A stretch of DNA of 63,521 bases from Actinobacteria bacterium UBA2184 (lineage in GTDB: Bacteria; Actinomycetota; Coriobacteriia; Anaerosomatales; Anaerosomataceae): contig DCVQ01000007.1 of NCBI GenBank assembly GCA_002328745.1, positions 8,121 through 71,641 of the forward strand, in the 5' to 3' direction. This document shows positions 28,221 through 38,191 of this stretch, one piece after another. The position numbers and the translations under genes are program-made. Positions within the stretch are counted from its first letter, which is position 1. Each line of letters opens with the position of its first letter. The notes below the pieces were generated by a model, which worked only from the letters and a program-made list of their open reading frames with translations, was not told the DNA's origin and ran no database searches.

Positions 28221-29591
28221 CTAGCGCTTGCCGCGATCGCTGTGCCGCGAGGTGTGGCACGCGTCGCACGTCTTGTCCCACGGAACCGTGAATGCGTCCA
28301 CGTAGCCGTTGTGGCAGTCCAGGCACGTGACGGCGTACTTGTCGTGCTCCGTCTTGAGATCCATCGAATGGCAGTTCGTGCACCCCGACGCCGCCGGAAT
28401 CGCGGAGTGCGCCTGCGCCGGATAGTGCGCGTCGAACGTGAAGTGGCACACCGTGCAGTCGTTGGTGGCGGGCGCTCCTGAAACACCGGTATGACACACG
28501 AGGCACGAGATCGCTCCGGTGCCGTCCTGGGCCGCAGCGACGTGCAGGGCTGCAAGATCCACGCCCTCATGACAACCCATGCATGCCGTGGCTGCCTCGG
28601 GAAGAGCATGAGAAACATCGGCGCCTGCATGCATCGGCACGGCAGACGAGGGTGTGTGGCAGTCGCCGGTCGCACACGACTGGTCCCAGACGCCCACGGT
28701 GTCGCGAGGTGCAGGGTGGCACAGCGTGCAGCTCGCCCCGGTCGCCTGGGGATCACCGTGCGCTGTGGCGAGATCCAGGACGTGACACCCGGAGCAGGGC
28801 ACACCGCCGACGAGCGCGTCGGCAGCCACGTGATCGATGATCTCGTAGCCGTGACTTTGCACCTTGGTCTCGTGGCACGATGCGCACGTCGTGCGCACGC
28901 CAGCCAGGAGCGTTTCTCTCGGATGGCAGGCCTGTGCCGCACACGACAGACTGCTGGCGGATACGTTGACGGTGCTCACGACCTCCGGTGACGGAGCCGC
29001 CCCTCCGGCAGTAAGGTACGTGGCCGCAGCGTACTCGGCCACTCCCTCGGCTGCTGCATCTGCCACGTGCGAGCCATGCCCTCCTGGCAAGACGGACGCG
29101 GTGTGGCACGTGATGCATGAGGTGGCCGCGTGACACGATGCGCAGTAGGCATCGCAGTCCACAGCCGAGCCATTCGCCGGCCATGAACCCCCGATGTGCG
29201 CCGCATGGACGTCCGCGGCGGACCGGGAGAGAGACTCAGGTGTGGCGAAATAGCCATATGGCGTAGCGGTAGTGCCCGCCCACGGTCTCGCCGTCGGCAT
29301 GTACAGGTGACAGCTCGTGCAATCGGGAAGATAGAGCACCTTCGAATGCCCGAAACCGTACGGGGAATCCGGGTTCACCCAGTGGCACCCCCCGCACGAC
29401 TCATAGTCGATGCTGTCGGAGAAATCAACGGTCGTGAGGGCTGCGCCTTCGCCGACAGTGCCGTGACAGGCGAGACACTCGGCATTGGTCTCGTAGACCG
29501 GATCGGCGAGAGTCTCCGTGGCCGCAGCGGACACAGACTGCAGCGCCAGCAGCAAGACCAGAAGTGTCACCCACGTGATACGAGAACGCAT
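28221..29591 (-). CDS. Secreted multiheme c-type cytochrome (16 haem motifs)
   Basis: The ATG at 29591 has GGGTGG upstream and opens a Sec signal peptide (MRSRITWVTLLVLLLALQ, cleavage near SVSA). An in-frame ATG 24 bases earlier is less likely. The 456-residue product has 14 CXXCH motifs plus two CX4CH motifs (CAAQACH and CATGDCH), the latter known from cytochrome c3-type proteins, so about 16 haems. The mixture of motifs and scattered histidines fits an extracytoplasmic electron store or conductor. No second membrane segment is visible. It is a single-gene unit with its own promoter, a CRP-like site and a terminator, apart from the cytochrome cluster at 9-13 kb, so it may be controlled by energy or redox state. 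Confidence 0.83.
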   Translation of the reverse strand: MRSRITWVTLLVLLLALQSVSAAATETLADPVYETNAECLACHGTVGEGAALTTVDFSDSIDYESCGGCHWVNPDSPYGFGHSKVLYLPDCTSCHLYMPTARPWAGTTATPYGYFATPESLSRSAADVHAAHIGGSWPANGSAVDCDAYCASCHAATSCITCHTASVLPGGHGSHVADAAAEGVAEYAAATYLTAGGAAPSPEVVSTVNVSASSLSCAAQACHPRETLLAGVRTTCASCHETKVQSHGYEIIDHVAADALVGGVPCSGCHVLDLATAHGDPQATGASCTLCHPAPRDTVGVWDQSCATGDCHTPSSAVPMHAGADVSHALPEAATACMGCHEGVDLAALHVAAAQDGTGAISCLVCHTGVSGAPATNDCTVCHFTFDAHYPAQAHSAIPAASGCTNCHSMDLKTEHDKYAVTCLDCHNGYVDAFTVPWDKTCDACHTSRHSDRGKR

Positions 29592-29800
29592 CGGATCGCC
29601 ACCCTTCTTCCGCATAACGAAGAAGCCCTTTCGGGCGGTCCGGTTCGCTTCTTGGCCTGCCCCTGCGGCAAAAAGAAAACCGGCTTACGTTCAGCCGGTT
29701 GCGCCACTCGCTCCCCGCCACCCAGGCGCCCACATAGAGGTGACGGTTCATCGCTCTGGAACGGTCCGTGGAAGCTTCAGATGCTTCCCCCCTCGGACTC
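29592..29800 (-). promoter_or_regulatory. Structured 5' leader of the 16-haem cytochrome
   Basis: About 210 untranslated bases separate the predicted transcription start from the ATG. On the minus strand a first hairpin pairs GTCCG and GGAAGC with GCTTCC and CGGAC. It is followed by a GC-rich element with GCGCC...GGCGC, and then an attenuator-like hairpin. Close to the gene, AAGAAGC can pair with GCTTCTT around GCCC-GAAA-GGGC. Alternative pairings make a regulatory leader plausible. I could not match it to GEMM, ZTP, TPP or Moco consensus motifs. Confidence 0.45.
29670..29700 (-). terminator. Attenuator-like hairpin with T tract inside the cytochrome leader
   Basis: On the minus strand AACCGGC and GCCGGTT (plus 29679-29700) form a 7-bp stem with a 9-base loop, immediately followed by TTCTTTTTG. 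This is the best intrinsic-terminator signature in the window, and it lies 80 bases before the start codon, so it would abort transcription of the cytochrome unless prevented. Confidence 0.6.
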
Positions 29801-29806
29801 TCGTGA

Positions 29807-29835
29807 ATTATCCACGAGTGCACATGCACGGTCAA
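29807..29835 (-). promoter_or_regulatory. Consensus-like promoter of the 16-haem cytochrome
   Basis: TTGACC (29830-29835) and GATAAT (29807-29812) on the minus strand are 17 bases apart, matching 5 of 6 bases in each hexamer. It is the strongest sigma-70-type promoter seen in the window. Transcription would begin near 29800. Confidence 0.75.
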
Positions 29836-29843
29836 CGGATTCT

Positions 29844-29859
29844 TGTGATGTATGTCACA
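29844..29859. promoter_or_regulatory. CRP/FNR-family operator, TGTGA-N6-TCACA
   Basis: The 16-bp palindrome TGTGATGTATGTCACA matches the CRP/GlxR consensus TGTGA-N6-TCACA in all ten fixed positions. It ends 8 bases upstream of the -35 box, centred about 52 bases before the predicted cytochrome start, a position suited to an activator. It is also ~95 bases upstream of the divergent AcuC-like gene and could control both. No CRP-like regulator is encoded in this window. Confidence 0.65.
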
Positions 29860-29952
29860 TATGTTCGTTAAGGTTCGCGACGGACGGTCGCTCCCACCGA
29901 TCGCCAGGGGGCTCCCCCGGTCCCGCCTGCCGCCACCGGGGAACAAGGAAGC

Positions 29953-31086
29953 ATGACCGTCGGATTCGCATACTCCCCCGCGCTCGATGCGTACGACCTC
30001 GGACCCGGCCATCCTTTCCGGCCCGAGCGCGTGTCGCTCACAGCGGCGCTGCTCGCCGACTACGGCGTCCTCGGTCCCGGCGCGCTCGCTCCCCTCACGT
30101 TCGATCCGGCCACCCCGGACGCACTTCTGCGCGTCCACGACGAGGAGTACCTGCGCGCCGTGCGCGCCGCTTCCCACGCGCCAGGGAGCTGGCCGGGCGG
30201 TCGGGGCATCGGTCCCGGCGACACCCCCGCCTTCGCCGGGATGCACGAAGCGTCCGCCGCCATCGCCGGCGCTACCTGCGCCGCCCTCTCCAGGGTGCTC
30301 GAAGGCCGGCATGACCGTGCGTTCGCTCCGGCGGGTGGGCTGCATCACGCGCATCGCGAACGGGCCGCCGGGTTCTGCGTGTACAACGACGTTGCCATCG
30401 CGATCGCCGCCGCGCTCGAGCGCGACCCCGGACTGCGCGTCTGCTACCTCGACATCGACGCCCACCATGGCGACGGGGTGCAGGAGGCGTTCTATCAGGA
30501 GCCGAGGGTGCTCACCATCTCGCTGCACGAGGACGGCCGGTACCTCTACCCGGGCACGGGTTCCTGGCGCGAGCGGGGTGCCGGGCCCGGCACCGGCACC
30601 GTCCTCAACCTCCCGATGCCACCGTACGCGGACGACCGGTGCTACCTGTACGCGTTCGAGCAGGCCGTCGCGCCTGCGGTCCGCGCCTTCGCGCCCGGCA
30701 TTCTGGTCACCCAGAACGGTGCCGACGGCCACTGGAGCGATCCCCTCACGACGCTCGGCCTGACGATCCAGGGGTACGAGGCCCTGTACGCTCGCATCAC
30801 GACCCTGGCCGACGAGACGTGCGGAGGCCGGATCGTGGCGTGCGGCGGAGGCGGCTACTCCTGGCTGACCGTGGTCCCGCGCATCTGGACGCTGCTCGCC
30901 GCATCCCTGCTGGAGCACGACCTGCCCGACGAGCTGCCGGACGCCTGGCGACAGCGCGTGCGCGAGGTGGGCGGCGATCCGCCCACGCACCTCCGGCACG
31001 ATCCCGGCCCCACGCTGGACGACGAGACGCGGGAGCGCGTCTGGCACGACACCGGCCTCATGCTCCGCCAAGCGCTCGCGGGATAG
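29953..31086 (+). CDS. AcuC-like histone-deacetylase-family protein
   Basis: The 377-residue zinc hydrolase of the HDAC/AcuC family removes acetyl or acyl groups from lysines or small amides in the cytoplasm. Catalytic motifs are complete: paired histidines in GGLHHAHRERAAGFCVYND (H131, H132), zinc ligands in DIDAHHGDGVQ (D167, D169-H171), and QNGADGHWSDPL for the third ligand. AAGGA lies 6 bases before the ATG. In many bacteria AcuC deacetylates acetyl-CoA synthetase, linking acetate use to energy state. The divergent CRP-like site upstream would fit that role. Polyamine deacetylase is an alternative. Confidence 0.82.
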   Translation: MTVGFAYSPALDAYDLGPGHPFRPERVSLTAALLADYGVLGPGALAPLTFDPATPDALLRVHDEEYLRAVRAASHAPGSWPGGRGIGPGDTPAFAGMHEASAAIAGATCAALSRVLEGRHDRAFAPAGGLHHAHRERAAGFCVYNDVAIAIAAALERDPGLRVCYLDIDAHHGDGVQEAFYQEPRVLTISLHEDGRYLYPGTGSWRERGAGPGTGTVLNLPMPPYADDRCYLYAFEQAVAPAVRAFAPGILVTQNGADGHWSDPLTTLGLTIQGYEALYARITTLADETCGGRIVACGGGGYSWLTVVPRIWTLLAASLLEHDLPDELPDAWRQRVREVGGDPPTHLRHDPGPTLDDETRERVWHDTGLMLRQALAG

Positions 31087-31109
31087 GCCGGAGGCACGTC
31101 CGCCGCGAG

Positions 31110-32201
31110 CTACAACCTCGCGATCAGCGCGTCCGCGTACGCCTGCGTGCCGACGCAGCCATCGGTGCTGCCGGTGACGGATCGCTTGATATCGTAGGTG
31201 ACCTTCTCGCCCTCGCCGATGACCGCGCGCACTGCGGCGAGGACGCGATCGCCGGCCTCACGTTCACCGAGATGGTTGAGCATCAGCACCGACGACAGGA
31301 TCTCGGCCGTGGGGTTGGCCATGTCCCTACCGGCGTACTTCGGCGCCGAGCCGTGCGTCGGCTCGAAGACCGCGCAGTCTGCGCCGATGTTGGCGCCCGG
31401 GGCGATTCCCAGACCGCCGATCAGGCCTGCGGCGAGGTCGGAGACGATATCGCCGTAGAGGTTCGGCAGCACGAGCACGTCCCACCACTCGGGATGCAGC
31501 ACGAGCTGCATGCAGGTGGCGTCCACGATGTAGTCCTCGAACTGGATGCCCGAGTCCTTGTACTCCTCGGCCACCTCACGCGCGACTTTCAGGAAGAGGC
31601 CGTCGGAGTGCTTGAGGATGTTGGCCTTGTGCACGGCGGTGACCTTCTTGCGTCCGTTGGCGATCGCGTAGTCGAACGCGTACTTCACGATGCGGCGGCT
31701 GCGGGTGATCGAGATGGGCTTGAGCGAGATGCCCGAGTCGGGCAGGATCGTCCCCGCGCCCTCGGCCGCTGCGAACTCGATGAGCTTGCGGGCGCCTTCG
31801 GTGCCTTCGGCGAACTCGATGCCCGCGTAGAGGTCCTCGGTGTTCTCCCGGACGATGACGAGGTCGATGTCGTCGTAGCGGGCGCCGCTGCCGTGGATCG
31901 AGAATGCGGGCCTCAGGCAGGCGTAGAGGTCGAGCTCCTTGCGGATCGAGACGTTCACGCTGCGGAACCCGGTGCCGATCGGCGTGGTGATCGGACCCTT
32001 GATGGCGACCTTGTTCTTGCGGATCGACTCGAGCACGTGCTCCGGCAGCGGCGTGCCGTGCTTCTCCACCACGCCGGCGCCCGCCTCGGCTATCTCCCAC
32101 TCGATGTCGACGCCCGTCGCCTCCACCACGCGACACATCGCGGTGGTGAGCTCCGGGCCGATGCCGTCACCCGGGATCAGTGTGACAGTGTGCTTGGCCA
32201 T
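31110..32201 (-). CDS. icd: Isocitrate dehydrogenase, probably NADP-dependent
   Basis: The 363-residue enzyme belongs to the beta-decarboxylating dehydrogenases. The isocitrate-binding set S-x-N-x-x-x-R is present in SVNVSIRKELDLYACLRP (S81, N83, R87, R97), unlike LeuB or homoisocitrate dehydrogenase. The cofactor segment HGSAPKYAGRDMANP has K288-Y289, and Y336 and R340 in TYDIKR match the residues that bind the NADP phosphate in E. coli Icd. The ATG at 32201 gives a normal N-terminus; the longer frame runs through the kinase gene. It lies ~2.3 kb downstream of a second LeuC/D-type hydratase and a citrate/homocitrate synthase on the same strand, together forming a route to 2-oxoglutarate. Confidence 0.82.
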   Translation of the reverse strand: MAKHTVTLIPGDGIGPELTTAMCRVVEATGVDIEWEIAEAGAGVVEKHGTPLPEHVLESIRKNKVAIKGPITTPIGTGFRSVNVSIRKELDLYACLRPAFSIHGSGARYDDIDLVIVRENTEDLYAGIEFAEGTEGARKLIEFAAAEGAGTILPDSGISLKPISITRSRRIVKYAFDYAIANGRKKVTAVHKANILKHSDGLFLKVAREVAEEYKDSGIQFEDYIVDATCMQLVLHPEWWDVLVLPNLYGDIVSDLAAGLIGGLGIAPGANIGADCAVFEPTHGSAPKYAGRDMANPTAEILSSVLMLNHLGEREAGDRVLAAVRAVIGEGEKVTYDIKRSVTGSTDGCVGTQAYADALIARL

Positions 32202-32352
32202 ACGTGCAGGACCTCCCGTGTTCGCGGACGGCTCACAGTGGCGCGCCCTCGGACGGATCCGCGCGCTCGCTTCGGGCGCGGATGTGTCACGCGATTGTAC
32301 GCGAGCGGGCCGCGTGTGCGCGAGTGCTCTCCGGCCCCCGCTCCGCCGACCG

Positions 32353-33843
<1,491 letters not shown>

Positions 33844-33906
33844 CGACGGGGTGCGTGCTCGGCACTATTGTACCCGCGATGGCCGGTCGGGCCCGTGGCG
33901 GTATCC

Positions 33907-34371
33907 CTATTCTGACGCTTCGAACACGAGCAGCTCTGCTCCGTCAGCGTCGAAGAGAGTCAGCCGGCCATCCTCGAGCCGGTACGACGCTACCTCGGCG
34001 AGCGCCGCGAAGTACGCCGACTCGGCAGCGTTGATGTCCTCATCGGTCGAAGCCATCAGGGTGGACACCACGTCGCCGAGCTCCAGCGCGCCGTCGTCCT
34101 CAGCGACGTAGGACGCGCCGTAGCTGTTCACGCCGCCGTGGCCCCCGAGCTGTCCGTCCTCGAACGCGGCGGTGATCCCGAGACCGGCGAGGTCGGGCGA
34201 CTCGAACGCCGCCTCCACGAGCGTCCACGACGAGCCTTCGAGCGTGTCGGCGGCATCGGGCGGGCCGTCGGGCGTCCCGGGACCTTCGCCTGTGCGGGCG
34301 GAGCAGCCGGCGGAGACGACGACCAATGCGGTGACGGCCAGCGCGGCCAGGATGGTGCGCGAGAGTCTCAT
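33907..34371 (-). CDS. META-domain (HslJ-like) lipoprotein
   Basis: The start at 34371 follows AAGGAG at 8 bases. The 154 residues begin with a lipoprotein signal peptide ending VVSAGC, so C23 should be lipidated. After a Pro/Gly-rich linker, the META fold shows GSSWTLVEA and GGHGGVNSYGASY, the family's W-x-L and G-x-N core. Such proteins are linked to stress or antibiotic responses in the envelope, but the biochemical function is unknown. It sits between the histidine kinase and the second hydratase on the same strand. Confidence 0.75.
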   Translation of the reverse strand: MRLSRTILAALAVTALVVVSAGCSARTGEGPGTPDGPPDAADTLEGSSWTLVEAAFESPDLAGLGITAAFEDGQLGGHGGVNSYGASYVAEDDGALELGDVVSTLMASTDEDINAAESAYFAALAEVASYRLEDGRLTLFDADGAELLVFEASE

Positions 34372-34477
34372 GCGGCTGTCTCCTTGCGTGAGCGGGTCTG
34401 GATCACCCGGTCTGACGGCGTCAGGTTTGCCGGAGTTCGCGCGAAGGCTGATCCTGACCCGCCGGAGCGCGCGGAAC

Positions 34478-34978
34478 CTAGACCGCAAAACCGCCGTGCT
34501 TCTTGAAGTGCTCGACCAGTCCGCCGTCGGCCAGCAGCTGCGCCATCACCGGCGGCAGCGGCGCGAACGGGATGTCGGTCCCCTGCGTGAGGTTCTTGAG
34601 CACGCCAGCCTCGAGGTCGAGCGAGAGCTCGTCGCCATCGGCGATGAGATCGGTATCGCACTCCACCACCGGCAGGCCTGTGTTGATGGCGTTGCGGTAG
34701 AAGATGCGCGCGAAGGTCTTCGCGAGAACCGCCTTGGTGTTGGAGCCGATGAGCACGAGCGGCGCCTGTTCGCGGCTCGAGCCCATCCCGAAGTTCGTGC
34801 CCGCCACGAGGAAGCCGCCCTCCGGACTCACCTTCTCGTAGTAGCGCGGGTCGAGCTCCTCCATGGCGTGCACGGACATGGCCGCCATGTCGTTGCTCTT
34901 GAACTTGTACTTGCCGCTGATGATGTAGTCGGTGTTGATGTCGTCGCCGTACTTGAATGCCTTCGCCTTGAGCGCCAT
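34478..34978 (-). CDS. Aconitase-family (LeuD-type) hydratase small subunit, set 2
   Basis: The 166-residue swivel subunit has GDDINTDYIISGKYKF, NFGMGSSREQAP and FARIFYRNAINTGLP. Its specificity loop GKYKFKSND differs from ARYLNSSDP in the leucine-type subunit at 15133. The start follows the large-subunit stop by 3 bases. With neighbours encoding a citrate/homocitrate synthase and isocitrate dehydrogenase, it probably serves citrate or homocitrate rather than isopropylmalate. Family annotation alone would call it LeuD. Confidence 0.8.
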   Translation of the reverse strand: MALKAKAFKYGDDINTDYIISGKYKFKSNDMAAMSVHAMEELDPRYYEKVSPEGGFLVAGTNFGMGSSREQAPLVLIGSNTKAVLAKTFARIFYRNAINTGLPVVECDTDLIADGDELSLDLEAGVLKNLTQGTDIPFAPLPPVMAQLLADGGLVEHFKKHGGFAV

Positions 34979-34981
34979 CGC

Positions 34982-36259
34982 CTACTCCCCTCCCTTGAAG
35001 TACTGCCGGGGGTCGGTGATGACGCCCTCGATGACGGACGCGGCAACCGCGGCCGGGCTGCCGAGGTAGATGAACGCGTTGCTGTTGCCCATGCGCCCCT
35101 TGAAGTTGCGGTTGGCCGTGGAGATGACGTTCTCGCCGTCGCTCGGCACGCCGTTGTGCGTGCCCACGCACGGGCCGCAGCCCGGAGACACCATCACCGC
35201 GCCCGCCTCGACGAGGTCGCGGATGTAACCGGCCTCCATCGCGTCGAGCAGGATCTGCTTGCTCGCCGGCGCGATGATGAGGCGCACATCGGGATGCACC
35301 TTCCGGCCGCGGAGGATGCTCGCCGCGATCTCGAGGTCTTCGAGGCGGCCGTTGGTGCAGGTGCCGATGTAGCCCTGAGCGATGGGCGTACCCGCGACCT
35401 CCTCGATCGGCGAGACGTTGTCGACCGCGTGAGGCTTGGCGACCTGAGGGCCGACGGCCGAAGCGTCGAGGACGAGCTCGCTCGCGTAGACCGCGTCGGC
35501 GTCCGGGTCGACCGGCTGCGGAGCGCGGTCGCCGCGGCCCTCGTACCACGCGAGCGTCTTGGCGTCGGCGCGCATGAGGCCGGCCTTGGCGCCCACCTCG
35601 ATGGCCATGTTCGAGATCGTCATGCGCGCGTCGACGGAGAGCGCGTCGATCACCGGACCGTGGAACTCGAGCGCCATGTACGTGGCGCCGTCCGCACCGA
35701 TCTTCCCCGCAAGCGCAAGGATAAGGTCCTTGCTGAACACGCCCGGCCGGAGCTCGCCGGTGTACGTGACCTTCATCGTGTCGGGCACCTTGAACCAGAG
35801 CTTGCCGGAGGCCATCGCCGCCGCGCCGTCGGTGGAACCCACACCCGTGGAGAAGACGTTCACCGCACCGTACGTGCAGGTGTGCGAGTCGCAGCCGACC
35901 ATCAGGTCGCCCGGCACGACGTGCCCGGCCTCGGGGATGAGCTGGTGGCACACGCCGCAGCCCACGTCGTAGACCTTCGCGCCGGTCTTCTTGCCGAACT
36001 CGCGCATCATCGTGTGCAGCGCCGACACGCCCTCGATCGGGCTCGGGCTCGAGTGGTCCATCACCACGGCCACCCGGGCCGGGTCGAACACTTCATCCAC
36101 GCCCATGTTCTCGAGCGCGCGAATGGCGAGCGGCGTGGTGCCGTCCTGCCCCATCACGAAGTCGACGTCCGCGACGACGATGTCGCCTGCGTACGCGTCA
36201 GTCCCTGAGTGTGCCGAGAATATCTTCTCGGCGATGGTCTTTCCGGGAATGGTGCTCAC
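34982..36259 (-). CDS. Aconitase-family (LeuC-type) hydratase large subunit, set 2
   Basis: The 425-residue subunit keeps the cluster cysteines in GTCTNGRLED and GCGPCVGTHNG, and CDSHTCTYGAVNVFSTGVG. It differs throughout from the leuC at 15793. The GTG start overlaps the stop of the synthase gene by 4 bases (GTGA), so the two products are made together. The small subunit follows within 3 bases. The coupling to a citrate/homocitrate synthase suggests an aconitase or homoaconitase role. The genuine substrate must be tested, since these enzymes overlap in specificity. Confidence 0.8.
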   Translation of the reverse strand: MSTIPGKTIAEKIFSAHSGTDAYAGDIVVADVDFVMGQDGTTPLAIRALENMGVDEVFDPARVAVVMDHSSPSPIEGVSALHTMMREFGKKTGAKVYDVGCGVCHQLIPEAGHVVPGDLMVGCDSHTCTYGAVNVFSTGVGSTDGAAAMASGKLWFKVPDTMKVTYTGELRPGVFSKDLILALAGKIGADGATYMALEFHGPVIDALSVDARMTISNMAIEVGAKAGLMRADAKTLAWYEGRGDRAPQPVDPDADAVYASELVLDASAVGPQVAKPHAVDNVSPIEEVAGTPIAQGYIGTCTNGRLEDLEIAASILRGRKVHPDVRLIIAPASKQILLDAMEAGYIRDLVEAGAVMVSPGCGPCVGTHNGVPSDGENVISTANRNFKGRMGNSNAFIYLGSPAAVAASVIEGVITDPRQYFKGGE

Positions 36260-37443
36260 CCCTTCTTCTTCTCGGACTTCCAGTCGTTGTAGATGTAGAT
36301 GAGTTCCTTGTCGAACAGGACGCGCTTGAGCTCGATGGCCATCGACCGTACGCGAGGCAGCAGCTCGGCCGCCTCCTCACGCGTGACCTCGATGCCGTAC
36401 TCGTCGAACTTGAGTTCGAGCGAGCGCGAGCCGGAGTGCTTGCCGATGACGATCTGACGCTCGAGGCCGACCTCGGCAGGCGCGAAGACTTCGTACGTGT
36501 TGGGGTTCTTGATCACGCCGTCGGCGTGGATGCCGCTTTCGTGCGCGAACATGTTGGTACCGATGACCGACTTCCACGCGGGGATCTGCCGGCCCGCCGC
36601 CTTCATCACGTACTCGCCCACCTCGCGGAATCGCGTGGTGTCCATCTCGAGGTCGAGGCCCTCGATGTACTTGAGCGCCATGGCGACCTCCTCGAGCGCG
36701 GCGTTTCCCGCACGCTCCCCGAGACCGCCGACCGTGACGTTCACCCACGACGCGCCGGCATGGACGCCGGCGATCGCGTTGGCGACGGCCATCCCGAAGT
36801 CGTTGTGCGTATGCATCTCGACTTCCAGGCCGCTCTCCTCGCGGAGGTGCTTGATGACCTCGTAGGTGCGGAAGGGCTCCATCAGCCCGATCGTGTCGCA
36901 GAAGCGGATGCGGTCGGCACCTTCGGCCTTCGCGGCCTTGGCGTACTCGATGAGGAAGCCGATCTCGGTCCGCGACGCGTCTTCCGCGTTCACCGACACG
37001 TAGAGGCCGGGGTTCGCGCTCTTCGCGTACGCCACGGACTCGCGGATGGTGTCGAGGACCCACTGGCGGTCCTTCATGAGCTTCGTCTGGATATGGATGT
37101 CCGAGGTGGCGAGCGAGATCGCGATCGCGTCGACCCCGCAATCGAGCGAGGTCTGGATGTCGGTGGTGTTCGCGCGGTTCCACCCCAGCACCGATGCCCG
37201 AAGGCCGAGGTGCGCGATCTCCTCTATGACGTCGCGCTCGTCGCCGCCCATCGCCGCGATCCCGGCTTCGATCTGGTCGATGCCGATCTCATCGAGGAGC
37301 CGGGCGATCCGGACCTTCTCTTTGTTCGCGAAAACGACTCCGGCCGTCTGCTCCCCGTCGCGCAGCGTCGTGTCGTCGAGCTTCACTCGCGTGGAGCCGA
37401 GCGCACTCTCGAAGGGAAAGTTCTTGACGAGCTCGGTATCCAA
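36256..37443 (-). CDS. Homocitrate synthase-like enzyme, candidate Re-citrate synthase
   Basis: The 395-residue DRE-TIM enzyme has DTTLRDGEQTAG (24-35), HTHND (211-215) and GLGERAGNAALEE (240-252). It lacks the ~130-residue C-terminal regulatory domain of LeuA and CimA, which places it in the short NifV/homocitrate synthase/Re-citrate synthase group. It is coupled to a second LeuCD-type hydratase, and Icd is encoded nearby, whereas no lysine-pathway or nif gene is seen. I therefore favour oxaloacetate plus acetyl-CoA to citrate, as in anaerobes using Re-citrate synthase. Homocitrate synthesis is the alternative. The end SEKKKG is basic and unusual. Confidence 0.62.
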   Translation of the reverse strand: MDTELVKNFPFESALGSTRVKLDDTTLRDGEQTAGVVFANKEKVRIARLLDEIGIDQIEAGIAAMGGDERDVIEEIAHLGLRASVLGWNRANTTDIQTSLDCGVDAIAISLATSDIHIQTKLMKDRQWVLDTIRESVAYAKSANPGLYVSVNAEDASRTEIGFLIEYAKAAKAEGADRIRFCDTIGLMEPFRTYEVIKHLREESGLEVEMHTHNDFGMAVANAIAGVHAGASWVNVTVGGLGERAGNAALEEVAMALKYIEGLDLEMDTTRFREVGEYVMKAAGRQIPAWKSVIGTNMFAHESGIHADGVIKNPNTYEVFAPAEVGLERQIVIGKHSGSRSLELKFDEYGIEVTREEAAELLPRVRSMAIELKRVLFDKELIYIYNDWKSEKKKG

Positions 37444-37514
37444 AGGGACTCCTCATCAGCAGCCGGACAAAGCCGCCCGGCACACCCGCCGGACCGGCAT
37501 CCGGCAGATGCAAC

Positions 37515-37544
37515 AGTGTACGGCACCCGCCTTTGATGCGTCCA
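37515..37544 (-). promoter_or_regulatory. Candidate promoter of the synthase-hydratase operon
   Basis: On the minus strand TGGACG (37539-37544) and TACACT (37515-37520) are 18 bases apart. It lies ~75 bases before the ATG in the gap shared with a divergent acetyltransferase gene. Confidence 0.4.
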
Positions 37545-37632
37545 CGTGAATCGAAGGTACGTCACCCTCCTGACAGCGGCACGCTGCGGCGGTACCGTAG
37601 ACGCGTCCAGAACAAGACCGGGAGCATGCCGC

Positions 37633-38130
37633 ATGCAGATCCGCCCCGCACGCACCGACGATGCCGCAGCCATCGCCGAGATCTACAACCAGGCCGTCAC
37701 CGGCACGACCGCAAGCTTCGATACCGTGCCGAAGACGGCGGCCGACCGCCGGGCATGGCTCGAAGGCCGCGCGAAACGGCACCCGGTGATCGTCGCCGAG
37801 GAAGACGGCGAGGTCATCGGCTGGGGCGCGCTCTCCCGGTACTCTGAACGCCCCGCGTACGACGCCACCGTGGAGGTGTCGGTCTACGTCGACTCTCGGT
37901 GGCACCGCAAGGGCACGGGACGCGCGCTCACCTCCGCGCTGCTCGACATCGCACCGCACGTGGGCCTTCACGTGGTGCTCGCGCGCATCTGCACCGAGAA
38001 CACCGGCAGCATCGCGATGGTGCGCTCGCTCGGATTCACCGACGCGGGCACCATGCACGAGGTCGGGCTCAAGTTCGGCAGGTGGCTCGACGTGGCCACG
38101 TGGGAGTACCGCGTTCCCCGCGAGGTGTGA
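37633..38130 (+). CDS. GNAT acetyltransferase, phosphinothricin acetyltransferase-like
   Basis: The ATG at 37633 has GGGAG 8 bases upstream. The 165-residue protein opens MQIRPARTDDAAAIAEIYNQ, typical of the PAT/bar group, with the acetyl-CoA loop WHRKGTGRALTSALL and the late motif GFTDAGTMHEVGLKFGRWLD. The family acetylates amino groups of amino-acid-like molecules such as methionine sulfone analogues. The natural substrate is unknown. It is divergent from the synthase operon. Confidence 0.8.
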   Translation: MQIRPARTDDAAAIAEIYNQAVTGTTASFDTVPKTAADRRAWLEGRAKRHPVIVAEEDGEVIGWGALSRYSERPAYDATVEVSVYVDSRWHRKGTGRALTSALLDIAPHVGLHVVLARICTENTGSIAMVRSLGFTDAGTMHEVGLKFGRWLDVATWEYRVPREV

Positions 38131-38191
38131 GGCTCGCCGAGGGGGGCATACTCACAAGCAGGGACCGGCGTCCGACGAACAGGAGGCGGCA

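Noticed and set aside
29592..29800. Known riboswitch class (GEMM c-di-GMP, ZTP, TPP, Moco) in the cytochrome leader
   Set aside because: Core motifs such as GGGACGCAAAGCC or GGGTCGTGACTGGCG are absent. Only a general attenuator layout is visible.
29518..29871. Plus-strand ORF over the cytochrome leader
   Set aside because: It overlaps the signal peptide of the cytochrome antisense and the promoter region, and encodes no recognisable domain.
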